Shown one piece after another: positions 16,922-25,227 of a stretch of DNA of 64,000 bases; position 1 is the stretch's first letter; the number at the start of each line of letters is the position of its first letter. The position numbers were made by a program, and so were the translations under genes. The notes under the pieces are model-generated. The model worked only from the letters and a program-made list of their open reading frames with translations. It was not told the DNA's origin and ran no database searches. The stretch spans positions 2,914,001 through 2,978,000 of the forward strand of contig NC_014165.1 of NCBI RefSeq assembly GCF_000092645.1. The letters are read 5' to 3'. This DNA comes from Thermobispora bispora DSM 43833 (GTDB taxonomy: Bacteria > Actinomycetota > Actinomycetes > Streptosporangiales > Streptosporangiaceae).

Positions 16922-17861
16922 CCCGGCGCGCCGGTGCCGGGCCGGTTGCGCGGGAGGAGTCCCCGGTCGCCGACGCCCTCGCCCACGCCGACCAGACCAC
17001 CGGCCCGGCCAGGACCGAGTCGGCATCTGGGAGCGGCCGACCGAGGCGCGGGCCCGCCACGGCCCGACGGCGCACGACCGGGCCCACCGGGTGGGCGAGC
17101 CGTACCTGCCGGCGGTGGCCGAACGGGTCGAGCGGCGGCCACGGCGGCGCCGGTCCTCGCCGTCATCCGGTGACGCCCGGAGGCATGTTCCGGACATCAG
17201 GCGCCGGGTAGCCACGCATATGCCGAGCCGGGTGCGCCACCGGGATGACGGGGATCACGGATGAGCGCTGGGCCGCAACTTGGCGATCTGGAGTGGCGTC
17301 AGCAGGAGCCGGGGAGACCGGACGAATGCGGTTTCGCGCGCTCCCGTGGTACCGGCTGGGTGACGCTGGAGGCTTTCGAGGGCTCCTGCCGCCGTCTTAA
17401 CCCTGCTGTTCTTTGCTCGCCTCGATGATGGTGCGGTCTGCAGGGAGCCCTCGAGGAGCAGCAGGCCGGTGACGAAGGTCAAGCCTGGCTTCGCGCACAC
17501 CTTGCTTTCGTGACTTTCCTCACGCGCCGGTCGCCCTGCCTGCACAGCCGGGCTTGCCCGCAGGAACCGGTCTGCTGGGCTCTGCCTGGGTCGATGGCTA
17601 GACGGGAAGATCACCCCCACGATTCCCACGCTCGGAATCTTGGCGGCTTCCTGGAGCCGGATGCCCCGGGGGGTTTGGGGCGGAGCTCCGATGCCCAGCA
17701 TCCGCATGCTGTCCGATTGCTATTGCGCAACGGAGGTCTCGTGTGTCTCCTTGTGACGATGGTCTAAGCCACTCGGGTGGCAGATCCAGACTGGCACGAT
17801 GCACGATGTGGCTGCGTGAGGTTGCGGTTGCTGTATGCATTGCTGGGCAGCAACCCTCGTC
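16922..17861. other. Gene-free stretch at the left island edge
   Basis: No frame in these 940 bases shows a known family or a good ribosome site. From about 17.25 kb the base composition drops and codon bias disappears in all frames, which marks the transition from the cob cluster into the decayed island DNA. Confidence 0.5.
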
Positions 17862-17945
17862 CGATGGCCAGCCCTTGTTATCCGGTGCCAAGTGACCCCG
17901 GACCGCAGGGCCGCCAGGCCCGAGGACCGGAAGCCGCGCGGCAGT
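17862..17945 (+). repeat. 84-bp direct repeat, copy A
   Basis: Bases 17862-17945 match 19543-19626 at 81 of 84 positions without a gap. The differences are a GA/CC shift around 17895-17898 and one A/G change near the end. The copies are 1681 bases apart in the same orientation and enclose the two recombinase relics and the attachment-like site. Neither copy lies in a convincing gene. Confidence 0.85.
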
Positions 17946-17950
17946 CCATA

Positions 17951-18110
17951 CACGACACGCAAGGCCGCACCAGCGACGGTCCCTGGCCGTCGGCGAGGCC
18001 GCTGGCCTTCCCACCACTTGCGCTAGCCCTACGCCACCCGGCTGCGGGAAGGCGGCGCAGATCCATGCCTTGCTCGGCCACGCCTCCCTGGAGACTACCC
18101 CCGCTCCTCC
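17951..18110 (+). pseudogene. Xer/phage-type tyrosine recombinase relic
   Basis: One frame reads HHLR, a TAG stop, then PYATRLREGGA; after a frameshift near 18053 it continues as QIHALLGHASLETT. This is the H-x-x-R and G-H catalytic block of tyrosine recombinases, separated by the expected distance. The stop, the frameshift and the missing N-terminal part and tyrosine show it is dead. Direction is toward the attachment-like site at 19.1 kb. It is distinct from the integrase at 18364, so two different recombinases have been here. Confidence 0.65.
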
Positions 18111-18363
18111 GCACCGGCACCGCCGACCAGGCCGCCGTGGTCGAACACGCGTCTTGGAGCAGTAGTAGCCCGAGAAGCACAGGTCGCGGTGACTTGCGCT
18201 GGGCGTCGCCTCCCAATCTGGATGACTCGCGCCGACCCACGGTCCCCCCCTCCCGCCCCCCACGCGCGCGCTGAACAGGATCGCCTGGGCAGAAGGTGGC
18301 AATCCGTCATGCCATCCCGGGCCAGCGACCGCGACCGCCGAGCAGCTGCGAACCTTCCTGGCC

Positions 18364-18969
18364 GTGGCTCGGCAACACCGGCTGTTCGCCTTCTTCCATC
18401 TCGCGGCCTACACGGGCGCTCGTCGCGGCGAACTGCTCAACCTCCGGTGGTCTGATGTCGACCTCGACGCCTGCGAGATCACCATCACCGGCTCGGCGGC
18501 CTTCATCGATGGGGAGCGCATCGAGGGGACAACCAAGACCGGGAGAACCCGCGTAGTGTCGATCGACGAAGGCACCGTCCGAGTGCTCAAAGAGCATCGG
18601 AGGCAGCAGGCGGCCGACAAGCTCCTTGCCGGGGAGCAGTGGCGCGGCACCGATGACCACGTGTTCACGACCGGATGGGGTGACCCGATCCACCCGGACA
18701 CGGTGTCATCTCTCATGAGGCTTCTGATCAAGAGCTATAACAACCCGAAGGACGGCCCGAAGCCCGCCGAGCCCCTTCCGCGCGCACGGCTTCACGACCT
18801 CCGGCACATCCACGCGACCACGCTCCTCCTGGCCGGTGTTCCCGTGCATGTGGTCGCGGCCCGCCTCGGCCATGTCGACCCGTCCGTTACGCTCCGCGTC
18901 TACGCCCACGTCATCCGAGCGGCCGAAGCCTCAGCCGCCGAGATCTTCGCCAAGGCGATCGAGACGTAG
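18364..18969 (+). CDS. Tyrosine integrase, catalytic domain only (5' truncated)
   Basis: 201 residues from GTG 18364; the frame is open back to about 18240 but that part resembles only the last link before the catalytic domain (AEQLRTFLAV). The catalytic residues are complete: Arg in YTGARRGELLNLRW, His-x-x-Arg in LHDLRHIHATTLL, His in RLGHVDPS and the tyrosine nucleophile in VTLRVYAHV. The N-terminal core- and arm-binding domains of about 150-180 residues are absent, so it cannot recombine normally. It ends just before a terminator and arm-type repeats, the usual int-attP layout of actinobacterial integrative elements and phages. Confidence 0.85.
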   Translation: MARQHRLFAFFHLAAYTGARRGELLNLRWSDVDLDACEITITGSAAFIDGERIEGTTKTGRTRVVSIDEGTVRVLKEHRRQQAADKLLAGEQWRGTDDHVFTTGWGDPIHPDTVSSLMRLLIKSYNNPKDGPKPAEPLPRARLHDLRHIHATTLLLAGVPVHVVAARLGHVDPSVTLRVYAHVIRAAEASAAEIFAKAIET

Positions 18970-19029
18970 TGGGAGCCACCCTTGTTAGCAAGGGTGTTAG
19001 CAAAGGGTCCGGATGATCTAGGAAGCACA

Positions 19030-19068
19030 AAGGCCCGCTTCCAGGTTTCCCCTGGTCACGGGCCTTTT
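19030..19068 (+). terminator. Rho-independent terminator after the integrase
   Basis: GGCCCG (19032-19037) pairs with CGGGCC (19059-19064), with CCAGG/CCTGG as an inner stem, followed by TTTT. It lies 60 bases behind the integrase stop. Confidence 0.85.
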
Positions 19069-19077
19069 CATAGATGC

Positions 19078-19118
19078 GCGGCCGAGAGGACTCGAACCCC
19101 TAACCTTCTGATCCGTAG
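19078..19118 (-). pseudogene. tRNA-Arg(ACG) 3'-end fragment (att core)
   Basis: Read on the minus strand the 41 bases run from the anticodon loop (CTACGGA) through the T arm (GGTTCGAGTCC with one base change) to the acceptor strand CGGCCGC of a tRNA-Arg with anticodon ACG. The 5' half is missing and the sequence diverges abruptly at 19119. Such 3' fragments are left when an element integrates into, or excises imperfectly from, a tRNA gene. No intact tRNA-Arg is in the window. Confidence 0.8.
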
Positions 19119-19245
19119 CAAGATCACTGATGTCCACAGGTGTCTACGGCTGACATAAGCGCCTGCTCAGAAGAGGTGACCGGCCTCGGAGATTCCACAG
19201 TTGTCCATGGTCGTCCAGGGTTGTTGTTAGCACCTGCGTTAGCAA

Positions 19246-20137
19246 GATCAACAGATGGAGAGGCTCGGTTAGGCCGACCGGTTACCGTCGCCATTGGAGG
19301 ATCTTCATCGCCTCGAGTACATCGGTGACGACATGGTCGGTCATCGCCGAACAGCATGACCACGGACCCCGGCGATTGGGCAAGGCCCGGCGTCCACCAG
19401 GAGTGACGAACGACCCAGCTAATGGTGCTCTGGAAGGACCCGAACCTCACGTTGCGATCCCTGCAGGGGTAATGAGCAAACCCGTGTACGCCCACGGGCG
19501 TGCGCGTGTGGCGGTGGGGGTTGCGGTAAAGCAGCCCTTGATCGATGGCCAGCCCTTGTTATCCGGTGCCAAGTGGACCCGGACCGCAGGGCCGCCAGGC
19601 CCGAGGACCGGAAGCCACGCGGCAGTTAACGAGCACCCTCTTTAGGAGAGCGGTGATCATATGGCCACCACCGGTGGCTTGAGCTGCGAAAACGCCCGTA
19701 TGGGGCTGCGCTTCCCACAAGATCATTTCGCGAATGTCCCATGAGACGGGAGGCTGGAACCCTCCGTGCCAGCCTGTGGCGGGACAGCGAAACGGACGGT
19801 CCTGATAGCCGGATGACGGTGGTTGCGATTGCGAAATTTGTATGGCAAACGTTGTGGGCTGACCGCGGCGCTGTCTGCTGATGCCGACCATCGAGCACGC
19901 TGAACTGTGTGACTCGTATGCAATGCAGCGCCTGCGCACGGAACGGGCATGCTCCGCCCATGATCTTGAACAGCGGAGGCATTGTGCTGAGGGCGTGCGG
20001 TGCGCCATGTCGACTCCCTGAAGGGTCGTCGCCGATTTTCGGTCAGCCTGATGGGCACCCGTGTCGGGATGGACACCGTAAACGCGCGCCCGACCCCGGT
20101 GCGGCGGGGCGGGCGCGCGCTTACCGCGCCGGTTCGC
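19246..20137. other. Gene-free stretch inside the island
   Basis: Apart from repeat copy B (19543-19626) I see no gene. Open frames of up to 150 codons on both strands have no family resemblance and no codon bias. The segment 19.8-20.0 kb has the lowest GC content of this part. Confidence 0.45.
19543..19626 (+). repeat. 84-bp direct repeat, copy B
   Basis: Partner of the copy at 17862-17945, with three mismatches over 84 bases. Sequence similarity stops sharply on the right; on the left both copies are preceded by a looser match containing GTTGCGGT. Confidence 0.85.
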
Positions 20138-20467
20138 TCAGCCTACCTCCGGGTCCCGGCCCTGGATGATCTGGCCAGTGCTGGTGAGGAGCACGTTCAC
20201 ACCGAGCGCGTCGTGGTCGTTCGGCCGCTCAGCTGGGACAACGCGCAGCCCTGCCGCAGCGAGAGACTTGGCGACGAACTCGGCGGCGGGGAGGTGCTGC
20301 CCGTCGGGGACATCGAGGTAGATACGGACGCAGCCGTGCTGTTCGAAGAGACATATGCGCCAGCGCCCGTCATTGCTGGGCGGGAGGTGGTCGGTGGTTT
20401 CGACGAGCTCGATCTCGGGCAGCGATAGAGCGGACCGAGCGGCCTCCAGAATATCGTGAGTATTCAC
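20138..20467 (-). CDS. Small acidic hypothetical protein
   Basis: 109 residues from GTG 20467. A GGAAGG ribosome site lies seven bases upstream and is itself half of a perfect inverted repeat (20475-20488, CCTTCC/GGAAGG with two bases between), which could fold over the site and reduce initiation. The protein is acidic, soluble, without signal or membrane segment; a WRICLFEQHGCVRIYLDV pair of strands around residue 36-53 suggests an alpha/beta fold. I recognise no family. It lies downstream of hsdR in the same direction, separated by 350 bases and a possible terminator, so it may be an accessory cargo gene with its own promoter. Confidence 0.6.
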   Translation of the reverse strand: MNTHDILEAARSALSLPEIELVETTDHLPPSNDGRWRICLFEQHGCVRIYLDVPDGQHLPAAEFVAKSLAAAGLRVVPAERPNDHDALGVNVLLTSTGQIIQGRDPEVG

Positions 20468-20818
20468 TTTTCTTCCTTCCTCGGAAGGGTGAATTCTTTG
20501 TGATTAAGGGTAGAGGAAAATGCCTCGTCATTTGTAATGCCGAGGCGCTCAGGCGGTCGTCCAATTCCCGCTCCACCGCATTCGAACCGGTCGCCTGGTC
20601 TACCAGGCGACCACCACGCGGCCCGCCCAGCGCCATGTTTGCAACGTCTGCTTGACAAGGGCGCGACATGCCCGACCACCCGGCCGCGAACGGCAGGCCG
20701 AACCGAGCGGGCGGCCTGACGCGCACGCAGCCGTCCGCCCGGTTTCGCCCACAGGTTCCATTCGCATGAACCCTCGGCGCGCTGCTTCCCCCGCGTCGGT
20801 GCCGCCGAAAACCGGGTA
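20468..20818. other. Spacer behind hsdR
   Basis: No gene is seen. It contains the hairpin at 20522-20546 and the leader of the small hypothetical gene. The A/T-rich part between 20490 and 20545 may hold that gene's promoter. Confidence 0.45.
20522..20546 (-). terminator. Probable terminator of the hsd operon
   Basis: On the minus strand GCCTCG...CGAGGC with an inner CATT/AATG stem and a three-base loop is followed by ATTTT. It lies about 270 bases behind the hsdR stop. Confidence 0.6.
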
Positions 20819-23800
20819 CTACCGGCTGGCTTCGGGTGACCAGTCCTCGGCGAAGGTCTCCATCTGCCGAATGACCAGGTCGATGGCGGCTGGCGCGGCG
20901 TCCGGCGGGTAGCCGTGCTTGGCAAGCAGCCGCTTGATAATGGTGCGGAGCTTGGCGCGCACATCGTCGCGGGAGACCCAGTCGACGGTGACGGAGTTGC
21001 GTACCGTCCGCACAAGGTCGCGTGCGATGTCGGCGAGTACCCCTGGGCCCATCTCCCTGACCGCTGCCTCGTTTTGCGCCACGGCGTCGTAGAAGGCCAG
21101 CTCGTCCTCGCTCAGCGGGGGATTGAACGCCTTGCCGCGGTCGGCGTCGGCGGCTACCTCCTTGGCCATGGCCACCAGCTCGGCGATGATCTCGGCCGAA
21201 GTGAGGTGCTGGTTGGTATACCGGTTCATCAGCTCGATCAACCGGTCGGAGAAGGTCTTCTGCCGCACCACGTTGTGCCGGGTGACCCGGCGCATCGTCT
21301 GCTCGATGGCCCGCCGCAACGCCTCGATCGCGAGGTGGGGCGTCTTCGAGGCCCGCAGACGCTCCAGGTACGCTTCGTCCAGGTGGGATAGGTCGGGCCG
21401 GTCGATGCCGGCGGCTTGGTAGATGTCGGTGACGCCTCCGGCTTCGATGATCCCGGCGGTGAGCTGCTTGAGGTAGAGCGCGATTTCGGCTGGGATCGGC
21501 AGGCCGCGGGCCCGGCGGTCTTCCACGTCGAACTTGGCCATCCAAACCCGTACGGCCTGGAAGAAGGCGATGTCGTCGCGGTAGGGGTTGAGCTGGCCGC
21601 TGCTGGCGCACAGCGCGTAGAGCCGGTCCAGCCTCGCCGCCGCCTTCCGGAACCTTTCGGCGAGGGTGTCCTCTCCGGGCTCGACCTGGTTTTCGGGCAA
21701 CGCGGGATTACGCAGGTAGTTGACGGTGCCGAGCACGGCCTCCCGGTAGGCCTTGTCCGACTTGGCCGCCAGCTTGCCGCGCCAGTCGTACCCGCGCAGG
21801 ATCACGTTGCAGATCACGTCGTGCAGGTCGCGGACCTGGGCCACGACCTCGTCGATGTCGCGGCCCACCGGCCTGGTGTCCTGGTCGTCTTGGGTGTACT
21901 CGGCCAGGGCTTCGTGCAGGCTCTGGGTGACCGGCGCGTAGCCGACGAGCAGGCCGTCCTGCTTGGCCCGGAAAGGGCGGTTCACCCGGGCGAGCGCCTG
22001 CATCAGCGCCGCCCCCCGCATCGGCTTGTCCAAGTAGAGGGTGTGCAGCGGCGGGGAGTCGAACCCGGTCAGCCACATCGACTGGACGATCACCAGCTCC
22101 AGCTCGTCGTCCGGATCCTTCGCCCGGCGCTGGATCACCTTGAGCTGCGACGGCCGGCGCACGTGCTTCCTGATGTGGGGCTCGTCCTTGGGGTCGCCGG
22201 TGTAGACGACCTTGATCTTGCCCTTGTCGTCGGCGTCGGCATGCCACTCCGGGCGCAGCGCGATGATCTCCTCGTACAGCCGGGCGCAGATGTCCCGGGT
22301 GGCGCAGACGATCAGCCCCTTGCCCGGGCCGTCGATGAACTTGCGCATCTGCGCGGAGCGCGCCTCCCAGTGGGAGACCAGGTCGGCGGCGAGCTTCTTC
22401 AGCCGGTCCGGGGCGCCGTAGACGGCGTTCATCACCGCCACGCTGCGCTGGATGCGCTGCCGTTCCGCGTCGTCCAGGCCCGCGGTGATCTGGTCGGCCC
22501 GGTCGTCGATCACCTCGGGGTCGACATCCTTGGGCAGGCTCACCGGGATGAGCCGGCTCTCGTGGTAGACGCGCACGGTGGCGCCGTCGTCCACGGCCCG
22601 GGTCAAGTCGTAGATGTCGATGTAGTCGCCGAACACGTCGCGGGTGTTGCGGTCGGCCTCGGAGATCGGCGTGCCGGTGAAGGCGACGAACGTGGCGTTG
22701 GGCAGGGCGTCGCGCAGGTGCCGGGCGTACCCGTCCAGGCTGTCGTAGTGGCTGCGGTGCGCCTCGTCGACGATGACGATGACGTTGCGCCGGTCGGACA
22801 GCAGCGGGTGGGCCTGGCCCGCCTCCCGCTCCTCCTTGGTGCGGCCGAACTTCTGCAGCGTGGTGAAGATGATGCCGCCGGTACGGCGGTTGAGGAGTTC
22901 GGTACGCAGGTCGTCGCGGGTCGCGGCCTGCACCGGCTTCTCCGGCAGCAGCTCGCTGGCGAGGAAGGCCGAGTAGAGCTGGTCGTCCAGGTCGGTGCGG
23001 TCGGTGATGACGACGATGGTCGGGTTGCCGAGGCTCGGGTGCGTCATGACCTGGTGGGCGTAAAGCTCCATCTCCAGCGACTTGCCCGAGCCTTGGGTGT
23101 GCCAGACCACCCCGGCGCGCCCATCCCGCCGGGTCGCCTCGATGGTCTTGCCGACGGCCTTGCTGACCGCGAAGTACTGGTGCGGCTTGGCGATCCGCTT
23201 GGTCGTCCCGCCCGGCGTCTCGGCGAACGCGACATAGCCGCGCAGGATCTCCAGGAAACGGCTCTGCTGGAACAGGCCGTGCAGCGCCAGGTTCAGCGCC
23301 AGGTCCTCGTCGCGGGTCGGCGGCTGCGGCACCGGCCGGCCCTCGTCGTCCACGTTCCACGGCGCGAAGTGCTCGAACGGCGTGAACGCCGTGCCGTAGC
23401 GGGCCGTGATCCCGTCGGAGACCACGCAGACCACGTTGGCGCGGAACGCCAGCGGCAGCTCGTCGACGTACGTGCGCAACTGCGCGTACGCCCCCTGCAG
23501 GTCGGCGTGCGCGTCCCCGGCCTTCTTCAGCTCCACCAACCCGACCGGCAGGCCGTTGAGGTACAGCACCACGTCGAAACGCCGCCGGTGCTCGCCCTCG
23601 ACCACCGCCACCTGGTTGACCGCGAGGAAGTCGTTGGCCTCCGGCTCGCGGAAGTCGACCAGCCAGATCGTCGGGTTGTGCTCCGCGCCGTGCTCGTCGG
23701 TGTAAACCACCGACCGGATGCCCTTGGTCAGGAACTCGTGGATCCGGCGGTTCTCAGCCAGGGCATCCCGCGACCTGGCGCTGGTGACCTCCATGAGCGC

Positions 23801-24025
23801 GTCGTCCACGGCGGACGGCGGAAGCTGCGGGTTGATCCGGGCGATCGCGTCGCGCAGCCGGCCGGGCAGGATCAGCTCCGACCAGGACTCGCGCTCGCCG
23901 GACCCCGGGGCGATCGCCTTGCCCTCCAGCGGCTGCCATCCGAGCTCGCCCAGGGTGCCCATCGCCAGGGCCTCCCACCGCGCCTCGGACAGGTCGCGGA
24001 GCGGAGGGGCGAAGTCAGTCGTCAC
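20819..24025 (-). CDS. hsdR: Type I restriction enzyme, endonuclease/translocase subunit
   Basis: 1068 residues, full length. HsdR cuts and translocates unmethylated DNA as part of an R2M2S complex. The PD-(D/E)xK nuclease is at the N-terminus with Asp151, Glu166 and Lys168 (DVVLYLNG...ELKK). The SF2 translocase follows with Walker A GSGKS at 312-316, DEAH at 420-423, motif III FTGTP at 449-453 and motif VI QALARVNR. The C-terminal helical region (about 800-1068) binds the methylase core. All catalytic residues are present, so the enzyme should be active. Its ATG overlaps the hsdS stop by four bases. Confidence 0.97.
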   Translation of the reverse strand: MTTDFAPPLRDLSEARWEALAMGTLGELGWQPLEGKAIAPGSGERESWSELILPGRLRDAIARINPQLPPSAVDDALMEVTSARSRDALAENRRIHEFLTKGIRSVVYTDEHGAEHNPTIWLVDFREPEANDFLAVNQVAVVEGEHRRRFDVVLYLNGLPVGLVELKKAGDAHADLQGAYAQLRTYVDELPLAFRANVVCVVSDGITARYGTAFTPFEHFAPWNVDDEGRPVPQPPTRDEDLALNLALHGLFQQSRFLEILRGYVAFAETPGGTTKRIAKPHQYFAVSKAVGKTIEATRRDGRAGVVWHTQGSGKSLEMELYAHQVMTHPSLGNPTIVVITDRTDLDDQLYSAFLASELLPEKPVQAATRDDLRTELLNRRTGGIIFTTLQKFGRTKEEREAGQAHPLLSDRRNVIVIVDEAHRSHYDSLDGYARHLRDALPNATFVAFTGTPISEADRNTRDVFGDYIDIYDLTRAVDDGATVRVYHESRLIPVSLPKDVDPEVIDDRADQITAGLDDAERQRIQRSVAVMNAVYGAPDRLKKLAADLVSHWEARSAQMRKFIDGPGKGLIVCATRDICARLYEEIIALRPEWHADADDKGKIKVVYTGDPKDEPHIRKHVRRPSQLKVIQRRAKDPDDELELVIVQSMWLTGFDSPPLHTLYLDKPMRGAALMQALARVNRPFRAKQDGLLVGYAPVTQSLHEALAEYTQDDQDTRPVGRDIDEVVAQVRDLHDVICNVILRGYDWRGKLAAKSDKAYREAVLGTVNYLRNPALPENQVEPGEDTLAERFRKAAARLDRLYALCASSGQLNPYRDDIAFFQAVRVWMAKFDVEDRRARGLPIPAEIALYLKQLTAGIIEAGGVTDIYQAAGIDRPDLSHLDEAYLERLRASKTPHLAIEALRRAIEQTMRRVTRHNVVRQKTFSDRLIELMNRYTNQHLTSAEIIAELVAMAKEVAADADRGKAFNPPLSEDELAFYDAVAQNEAAVREMGPGVLADIARDLVRTVRNSVTVDWVSRDDVRAKLRTIIKRLLAKHGYPPDAAPAAIDLVIRQMETFAEDWSPEASR

Positions 24026-25227
24026 AGCGCCTCCTCCACTGCCTTTTCCGCGTCGCGTACGCGGAGTTCGCCGGATATCAATTTGGGCAGGAGCGTGTCG
24101 CGGAGCTGCGCGAGATTCTTTGACTCCGCATCGAGAGATTTCATGTGTGCGAATGCCGCAGACGCGGCCTCACCGAACGCAGCCATGCTGGTCGGATCCG
24201 GAAGCCTGACGGTGAATCCGGCCAGTTGCGACGCGGAAACCCGCTGCCGTCCAGACGAGCCGACCATGTTCTGAATGGCGTAGCTCCGAAAACGTGGGCT
24301 TCGAGCAAGGAAGTACGGCAAGTGGACAGGGACACCTGCGCGAGCACGCATGACGATGAACTCAGTGGAGCCGATACCCGTCTCACCGTCTTCCATGAAG
24401 TCGATGAAGGCTGTCTTTCCATTCTCCAGACACGGAGTGATGCGTGCCATCACCGTATCGTTATTTGCGAAGCGTGTGCCCGACTTCGGCTCTCGTCTGG
24501 ACCATTCCCGCACACGAGCTGTTGAGGTTGGAACAGATGACATGTCGAGGTAGACCGCATCGGTGGTACGGGGAGCCGGCACCGATGGATTGAATTCGAT
24601 CAGCTCGGAAACAGCCACGCCTTCCCCAGGCGCAGGCTCGACGTCGACTCGAAGCTCCTCGAAACGAAGTCTGAGCAGCGACTCGTAGGTCACGGCGATC
24701 CGCTCGTTGACCGCGATCTTGTCGTCCAGCGCGCCGAGGATCGCCGCGGTCACATGCTGCTCGCGCAGCGGGGGAAGCTCTCCAAGTTGCAAGCTGCGGA
24801 TATCGCCGACGTTTAGGTGAGGAACCGTAGAGCCTTCCGCGCGGATGCGCATTCTCTCCTGCAGTGCAGGGCTGAGCAGGAGATAATGCAGAAAACGCGG
24901 ATCGATCTTCAGCGGATCGGGGCGCAGCAACACCGTGCGCTGCCCGAGACATACCCGGCTGTTTCCATCGAGCAGCGCGGCCTCACCGACAGGGGCCTCG
25001 CGGGTAAGAATTATGTCGTCCTTCTGCGGGACCGCACGCGCCGTCCATTTCTCATACGTCGCTCGATCAACTCTCTTGGCGGCGTCCAGGAGAAGACGAC
25101 CGTTCTTGATGCAGGGAGTCCCTACGGAGTAGCCGTATTCCGTACCTCGTGGTGCGGCAGGCGCGGTCTTGTGTTCACAGTCGGTGATTTGAAGGCACAC
25201 GTCCGCAAGGGTCAGGTGCTCACCCAT
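24022..25227 (-). CDS. hsdS: Type I restriction enzyme, specificity subunit
   Basis: 401 residues with two target-recognition domains (about 1-155 and 215-360), each followed by a conserved coiled-coil spacer: [27 protein letters not shown] near 150-185 and the C-terminal [19 protein letters not shown] near 370-390. The subunit chooses the bipartite target; the sequence of that target cannot be predicted. Base composition is visibly lower in GC than hsdM and hsdR, as is common for exchanged recognition domains. It overlaps hsdM by eight and hsdR by four bases. Confidence 0.95.
   Translation of the reverse strand: MGEHLTLADVCLQITDCEHKTAPAAPRGTEYGYSVGTPCIKNGRLLLDAAKRVDRATYEKWTARAVPQKDDIILTREAPVGEAALLDGNSRVCLGQRTVLLRPDPLKIDPRFLHYLLLSPALQERMRIRAEGSTVPHLNVGDIRSLQLGELPPLREQHVTAAILGALDDKIAVNERIAVTYESLLRLRFEELRVDVEPAPGEGVAVSELIEFNPSVPAPRTTDAVYLDMSSVPTSTARVREWSRREPKSGTRFANNDTVMARITPCLENGKTAFIDFMEDGETGIGSTEFIVMRARAGVPVHLPYFLARSPRFRSYAIQNMVGSSGRQRVSASQLAGFTVRLPDPTSMAAFGEAASAAFAHMKSLDAESKNLAQLRDTLLPKLISGELRVRDAEKAVEEAL

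Larger units (their letters stand above)
18984..19245. repeat. Attachment-site-like structure with two pairs of GTTAGCAA arm repeats
   Basis: GTTAGCAA occurs at 18984-18991, 18996-19003 and 19238-19245, and GTTAGCAC at 19226-19233. Each pair has a 12-base period, all four are in the same orientation, and the pairs flank a tRNA-Arg 3' fragment (19078-19118). This is what integrase arm-type sites around an att core look like. The inference of an att site rests on this geometry plus the adjacent integrase. Confidence 0.7.

Noticed and set aside
17255-17707. 150-codon minus-strand frame in the island edge
   Set aside because: No family, no ribosome site, and no codon bias.
21416-24274. 952-codon plus-strand frame opposite hsdR
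   Set aside because: A mirror frame of hsdR with no recognisable domain.
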